Positions 21,218 through 26,350 of a stretch of DNA of 26,350 bases are shown in pieces. This DNA comes from an uncultured Eubacteriales bacterium (GTDB taxonomy: Bacteria; Bacillota; Clostridia; Christensenellales; CAG-138), in contig UQRU01000021.1 in assembly GCA_900543475.1 (NCBI GenBank), positions 1-26,350 on the forward strand, in the 5' to 3' direction. The notes under the pieces are model-generated. The model saw only the letters and a list, made by a program, of their open reading frames with translations, had not been told where the DNA came from and made no database searches. How positions within the stretch are numbered: the stretch's first letter is position 1; every line of letters begins with the position of its first letter. Position numbers and translations under genes: made by a program.

Positions 21218-21402
21218 TGTTTTTTCTCCTCTTTATTTGGTATGGCCCGCCGGAAGGGATATGCTTGCATCCCCTTCCCCCAGGCGGATGCGCCCAGCCC
21301 GGGCAGGCTCGTCCGGCAATGCGCCCCGTCCCTGGGGCGGGCTTGTTTCTATTATATTGGTTTCTGGGCCATTTGGCTATAGGCAGCTGGCAAACCGCCC
21401 GG

Positions 21403-21431
21403 ATTATATAAAATTCACTGGGGAATCTGAA
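21403..21431 (-). promoter_or_regulatory. Candidate promoter of the lipoprotein gene
   Basis: On the minus strand, TTCAGA (21426-21431), a 17-nt spacer and TATAAT (21403-21408) give a plausible promoter about 185 nt before the ATG. A second TATAAT at 21351-21356 has only a weak -35 (TAGCCA). The leader in between is GC-rich and contains a CGCCCC/GGGGCG hairpin at about 21332-21349. Confidence 0.55.
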
Positions 21432-21477
21432 AATAATTGCCCAATTGCCTGGTTTTTTGCGAAATATTCCTCAAAAA

Positions 21478-21506
21478 TTGACATGCATCCATCATTGTCT
21501 TATACT
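21478..21506 (+). promoter_or_regulatory. Promoter of the sensor kinase gene
   Basis: TTGACA (21478-21483), a 17-nt spacer and TATACT (21501-21506) form a near-consensus sigma-A promoter. Transcription would start near 21513 and leave a 5' leader of about 208 nt (21513-21720). That leader has no convincing ORF but contains complementary segments such as AGGGGAA and TTCCCCT (about 21597-21628). Confidence 0.85.
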
Positions 21507-21720
21507 GTATAGGAAGGAGAAAAGCCAGCCTCTCGCCTAAGGTTTTTGCCTTTCTGGCCGGCCCAACTCCTGCCATATTCCCGCCGGATATTCCTAGGGG
21601 AACGGCCTTTATCCCTTTGCTTCCCCTGCGCCCCATGGGATGTTTGGCGGCGCTAGATCCCGGCTGGGCGGCTTTGCCACCCCCCTGCCATGCCCTTTTC
21701 CCATAAATAAAGAGGCAACC

Positions 21721-23547
21721 ATGCATAAGCTATTTTTACATCTCGGCAAATTGCCAATCATCCTGCTGCTGATCCTGATCCTAGTGCTGTTCGCCAGCGT
21801 GCTGTCTTTTGTCCAGCCACAGGATATCCCTTTGTCCATCACCACATTGGAGGAGATGTCCCTTTCCAAAGCGGATGGCTCCAGCTCCACCCTTTCCTTG
21901 CCCTGCCAGGTCTCCTATTCGGACGCCCTAGCCACCTTTTCCCTCTCCACCTATATTTACCCTAACCCAGAGGATTTCATCTATATAAAAACTGCCTATT
22001 CCCCCATTCGGGTATTGTTTAACGGCGTGCTGCTTTATGAATACGGCCAACCTGGCAGCTATCCCGCTTTTTTACTGGACCCGCCTACGGACGTGGAGTT
22101 GATCCCTTTGCCTTCCACCACGGAAGGCGGGCTCTTGGAAATTTACTATTCGTTCCCCACCCAGCGGGAAGTGCTTTCCCTATATCCCATTCAGCTGGGC
22201 AGCCCCTACCATTTGGTGCTACAACAGGTGGGGGAGGGGGGCGCTTCCTTTTTCTTTGCCCTAATCCTGATCGGCCTGGGCCTATTGCTGCTTTTGCTCG
22301 CCCTGGTGGTGACCCGCTTTGAAAAGGCCGGCACGGCGTTTTTGTGGCTAGGCCTCTTTGCCCTGGACGCCGGCCTATGGTTCTTTGGGGAATGCGATGT
22401 GGCTGGTTTGTTGATCCCCAATCCGCCTTTTTTGTACGTATGCGCTTTCCTGGGCCTGTTTACCATGGCCATTCCCCTTTTGCGCTTTGGGATCACCATC
22501 TTGGCCCTGCACACCCAGCGGCTTTTGCAGATCGCTTGCCAGGTGCTGGAGGTGGCGGTGGCGATAGCCGTCCTGTTGCAACTGCTTGGAATCTGCGCCC
22601 TGAGCCGCAGCATGTACGTCTTTCATGTGCTGGCCCCTGCTGCCCTGCTGCTCTTTAGCGGCTGCATCCTTTGGGACGCCTTTGTATGGAAAAATACCAT
22701 GGCCAAAAGGTTCATCTTCCCCATCTGTCAGTTGGCCCTGTTTACCCTGCTGGAGCTAGCCAATTACTATTTCCTGCGGCTGGATGTGCAGTTTTCCTCC
22801 TTTTTCCAGATCGGGGCGTTGATCTTTATCTTCATCGTCTCCCTGCTTTGCGGCCATTTTATTCGGAATATCCTGGATTTGCGGAGCAAAAACCGGCAGC
22901 TGGCCTATGAGCTTTCCCTGTCGGACAAGCAGATGGAGGCGCAAAAATCCCGCTATGCCTTGCTTTCTGAAATGGCATCAGCCCTGCGCAAACAGCGCCA
23001 TGACCTGCGGCATCAGCTGGCAGTGATCCAAAGCTTCAACAACAACGGGGAGCGGGATAAGCTAAACGCATACCTGCAGGAGCTGCTGGCCAACATCCCC
23101 AGCAATGAAGTGCAACAGCTATGCGACAACGAAGTGGTCAATGCAGTGGCTTATTATTACTATGACTTGGCCAAAAAGCAGGGCATCCAAGATGTTTCCA
23201 TCCAGCTGAGCATCCCGGCGGACACGGGCCAGATCCTAGCCAGCGACCTATGCGTGGTGGTGGGGAACCTACTGGAAAACGCCATCACCGCCTGCGCCCA
23301 TGTCCCCCCAGGCCAAGCCCGCATCCAAATGCGCAGCCGCCAGCGTTTCGACATCCTGGCCCTCACCTTGGACAACAGCTACGCCGCTGTGGAGCCTGCT
23401 GAGGGCGGCTTGTTCCGCTCCACCAAGCCGGGGGGCGGCACAGGGCTTACCTCCATCCGCTCCATCGCGGAAAAATACCAGGGCGGCGCTGAGTTTACGG
23501 TCAAAGACGGCCTATTTTGCTCCTCTATCTACATGCGCCTGCGTTAG
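21721..23547 (+). CDS. Membrane sensor histidine kinase (7TM, GHKL ATPase)
   Basis: This 608-aa protein has an N-terminal membrane helix (about 12-30), an extracellular beta-rich domain (about 33-170), then seven predicted membrane helices (about 175-197, 205-222, 240-260, 270-290, 298-317, 331-352, 361-380). The plan matches 7TMR-DISM receptors. A coiled linker leads to RHDLRHQ with phosphoacceptor H427, then a GHKL ATPase with N-box NLLENAITA (517-525), LDNSY (550-554) and G-box GGGTGL (571-576). The H-box and ATPase are of the HPK10/AgrC type, which normally phosphorylates LytTR response regulators. No response regulator is adjacent, so it is an orphan kinase here. The start at 21721 is chosen because AAAGAGG lies just upstream and the hydrophobic N-terminus begins there. 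The ligand is unknown. Confidence 0.9.
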   Translation: MHKLFLHLGKLPIILLLILILVLFASVLSFVQPQDIPLSITTLEEMSLSKADGSSSTLSLPCQVSYSDALATFSLSTYIYPNPEDFIYIKTAYSPIRVLFNGVLLYEYGQPGSYPAFLLDPPTDVELIPLPSTTEGGLLEIYYSFPTQREVLSLYPIQLGSPYHLVLQQVGEGGASFFFALILIGLGLLLLLLALVVTRFEKAGTAFLWLGLFALDAGLWFFGECDVAGLLIPNPPFLYVCAFLGLFTMAIPLLRFGITILALHTQRLLQIACQVLEVAVAIAVLLQLLGICALSRSMYVFHVLAPAALLLFSGCILWDAFVWKNTMAKRFIFPICQLALFTLLELANYYFLRLDVQFSSFFQIGALIFIFIVSLLCGHFIRNILDLRSKNRQLAYELSLSDKQMEAQKSRYALLSEMASALRKQRHDLRHQLAVIQSFNNNGERDKLNAYLQELLANIPSNEVQQLCDNEVVNAVAYYYYDLAKKQGIQDVSIQLSIPADTGQILASDLCVVVGNLLENAITACAHVPPGQARIQMRSRQRFDILALTLDNSYAAVEPAEGGLFRSTKPGGGTGLTSIRSIAEKYQGGAEFTVKDGLFCSSIYMRLR

Positions 23548-23558
23548 CCGTCCGCGAA

Positions 23559-23601
23559 AAAAGGCCCGTAGCCTTCCCCTCTGGGATGCTGCGGGCCTTT
23601 T
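23559..23601. terminator. Bidirectional terminator between kinase and asnS
   Basis: The arms AAAAGGCCCG (23559-23568) and CGGGCCTTTT (23592-23601) form a perfect 10-bp stem with a 23-nt loop that can pair further (TAGC with GCT). T-runs follow on both strands, so it ends both the converging kinase and asnS transcripts. Confidence 0.88.
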
Positions 23602-23615
23602 ATATATGCGGTAAA

Positions 23616-24998
<1,383 letters not shown>

Positions 24999-25070
24999 GG
25001 AAATATTCCTCCCTTTTCATTGGCCGGCCCATGCCGGCGCCAAATATTGTCAGAATGAAACGATAGCCTT

Positions 25071-25099
25071 ATTATACCCAACCCCCGCGCCCATTGCAA
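25071..25099 (-). promoter_or_regulatory. Promoter of asnS
   Basis: On the minus strand, TTGCAA (25094-25099), a 17-nt spacer and TATAAT (25071-25076) form a good sigma-A promoter. Transcription would start near 25064. Confidence 0.75.
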
Positions 25100-25158
25100 A
25101 TACTTTGGCTAAGCCTTGCATATACATGGAAAAGCCCAGAACAAAGGAGGGACTTGCC

Positions 25159-26178
25159 ATGTATTATTCCCCGGTTCCCCTCATCATCATCCGAGCGGAC
25201 TGTCCCGCCCTCATCGAGGTAAACGGCCAGCTGCTTGGCGAGTGCGGGGAAGGCGCCCATGTGGCCATGCCGGCCAGCGACACGGGGGATTATTATATCT
25301 GCGCCATCCCCCTTAACGATGACCCGCCCCGCTGGCCCGTCACCCGCAAGCTGCGGCTGGAAGGGGGCGTATTGGCCAACCGGCCCGCAGCGGATGTGTC
25401 CATCTGCACCTGGCCTGGCGGGGTATACGAGCTATGCCTGCATACGGGCCGGGCCTGCGGCCAGGCGGGCGCCCAATTCCCCCACACCCTGGACCAGCTC
25501 AGCTATTCCATCGGCAACCGCCGCCGCACCCTGACCCTATACCAAGAAGGCGGCCTGAAGCTGTGCATTGAGGACGGAGGCCAGCCCCGCACCGGCCTTG
25601 CCCTAGGGGATGGAGACCGGGGCTCCTTGGCGGTATATGGGGCCAGCGGCAGGCAATTTGCCGCGGTGCGCACCGGAGGCGGCGGGACGGAACGGCTGCT
25701 GATGCTGGACAACGACCTGAACGCCGCTCTGGAGCTTTGCGCGGATCACATTCTGCTGGAAGAAAATGGAGTGGCCACCATCGATGCCCTGGGTACCTAT
25801 GTGGGCCATGAGCGACGGATCTTCTATACCTATTCCGGGGGCAGCTTCCAGGAGAGCGAACCGGTCATCGGCTTTTTTACCCACGCCTATGTCCGGCCCG
25901 GTCCCGGGACTGGCCTGGCCACCGCCTTTTGCGAGGCGGTGCGGGAAGGGTTCCAGGAGGAAGCCTTCCGCTATCTGACCCCGGAGCTGGCCAAGGAAGT
26001 GGATTTTGCCGGCTTACAGGATTTCCTGGGAAATTTCCAATATTGCCGCCCGCCCCTTTCCAACGACGGGGAAACCCTCCTGGGCCTGATCGCCCAGGAG
26101 GGGGACCAGCTCCAAAGCGCCCGGCTCTACGCCTTTACCTTTGAGGGGGACGCCATCGCGGACATTGGGGAAATATGA
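25159..26178 (+). CDS. Hypothetical protein, PEGA-like N-terminus
   Basis: I do not recognise this 339-aa protein. The first 50 residues (ADCPALIEVNGQLLGEC followed by a glycine turn and YYICAIPL) loosely resemble a PEGA-type beta fold. The middle (about 60-245) is rich in short beta-strand and turn patterns such as RLLMLDNDLNAALEL. The last 90 residues or so (CEAVREGFQEEAFRYLTPEL onward) look helical. There is no signal peptide or membrane segment, so it is probably cytosolic. The start is firm: AAAGGAGG lies 8-9 nt before the ATG; a longer open frame overlapping the asnS promoter region is rejected. The stop codon is inside the contig, so the gene is complete. It diverges from asnS; no promoter for it is convincing. 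Confidence 0.75.
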   Translation: MYYSPVPLIIIRADCPALIEVNGQLLGECGEGAHVAMPASDTGDYYICAIPLNDDPPRWPVTRKLRLEGGVLANRPAADVSICTWPGGVYELCLHTGRACGQAGAQFPHTLDQLSYSIGNRRRTLTLYQEGGLKLCIEDGGQPRTGLALGDGDRGSLAVYGASGRQFAAVRTGGGGTERLLMLDNDLNAALELCADHILLEENGVATIDALGTYVGHERRIFYTYSGGSFQESEPVIGFFTHAYVRPGPGTGLATAFCEAVREGFQEEAFRYLTPELAKEVDFAGLQDFLGNFQYCRPPLSNDGETLLGLIAQEGDQLQSARLYAFTFEGDAIADIGEI

Positions 26179-26199
26179 ACGCCCCAGCAGGGGGAAGCA

Positions 26200-26350
<151 letters not shown>

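Noticed and set aside
24999..25064. T-box riboswitch before asnS
   Set aside because: The predicted leader is only about 66 nt and has no specifier stem, T-box motif or antiterminator.

Overview
The window is one contig, about 26.35 kb, from a GC-rich member of the Bacillota, most likely class Clostridia. I infer this from gene content and order: a CarD-family regulator and a YacL-type PIN-TRAM membrane protein lie directly before rpoB, and rpoB-rpoC is followed by rpsL-rpsG-fusA-tuf. The window also has Gram-positive-type promoters and strong Shine-Dalgarno (SD) sites, a GHKL (HPK10-type) sensor kinase, and a SANT/Myb-like protein of a kind I associate with clostridia. No rRNA, tRNA, CRISPR array, insertion sequence or phage gene was seen. 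Genus cannot be fixed by eye. Both ends are G-homopolymer junk that looks like a sequencing or assembly artefact.

Layout (almost all on the minus strand, so transcription runs right to left). 25159-26178 (+) is an unrecognised 339-aa protein. 23616-24998 (-) is asnS. 21721-23547 (+) is a membrane sensor histidine kinase with no adjacent response regulator, divergent from a small lipoprotein at 20627-21217 (-). 19420-20280 (-) is a SANT/Myb-like coiled-coil protein. 17971-19278, 16586-17974 and 15252-16586 (-) form a tightly overlapping rarA-tldD-pmbA(tldE) operon. 14626-15090 is carD and 13407-14492 is yacL. The transcription/translation core follows: rpoB (9406-13146), rpoC (5839-9375), a Cys-rich membrane protein of unknown function (5119-5829), then rpsL, rpsG, fusA and tuf (down to 555), closed by an intrinsic terminator at 506-535.

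Regulation visible in the sequence. Near-consensus sigma-A-type promoters with 17-bp spacers precede rpsL, rpoB, carD, the histidine kinase and asnS. A good extended -10 precedes rarA. The rpsL and rpoB transcripts each begin with a structured leader of about 150-160 nt that I cannot assign to a known family. The spacers before fusA and before tuf share the same GC-rich stem. Clear intrinsic terminators follow tuf, carD and the lipoprotein gene, and a bidirectional one separates the kinase from asnS.

How it fits together: most genes make or tune the RNA polymerase and the ribosome (RpoB, RpoC, CarD, S12, S7, EF-G, EF-Tu, AsnRS) or maintain the genome and process peptides (RarA, TldD/PmbA). 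No obvious new defence, toxin or biosynthetic system is present. The most open items are the Cys-rich membrane protein inside the rpo/str cluster, the leader RNAs, the orphan kinase/lipoprotein pair, the SANT protein with its upstream direct repeat, and several REP-like palindromes.
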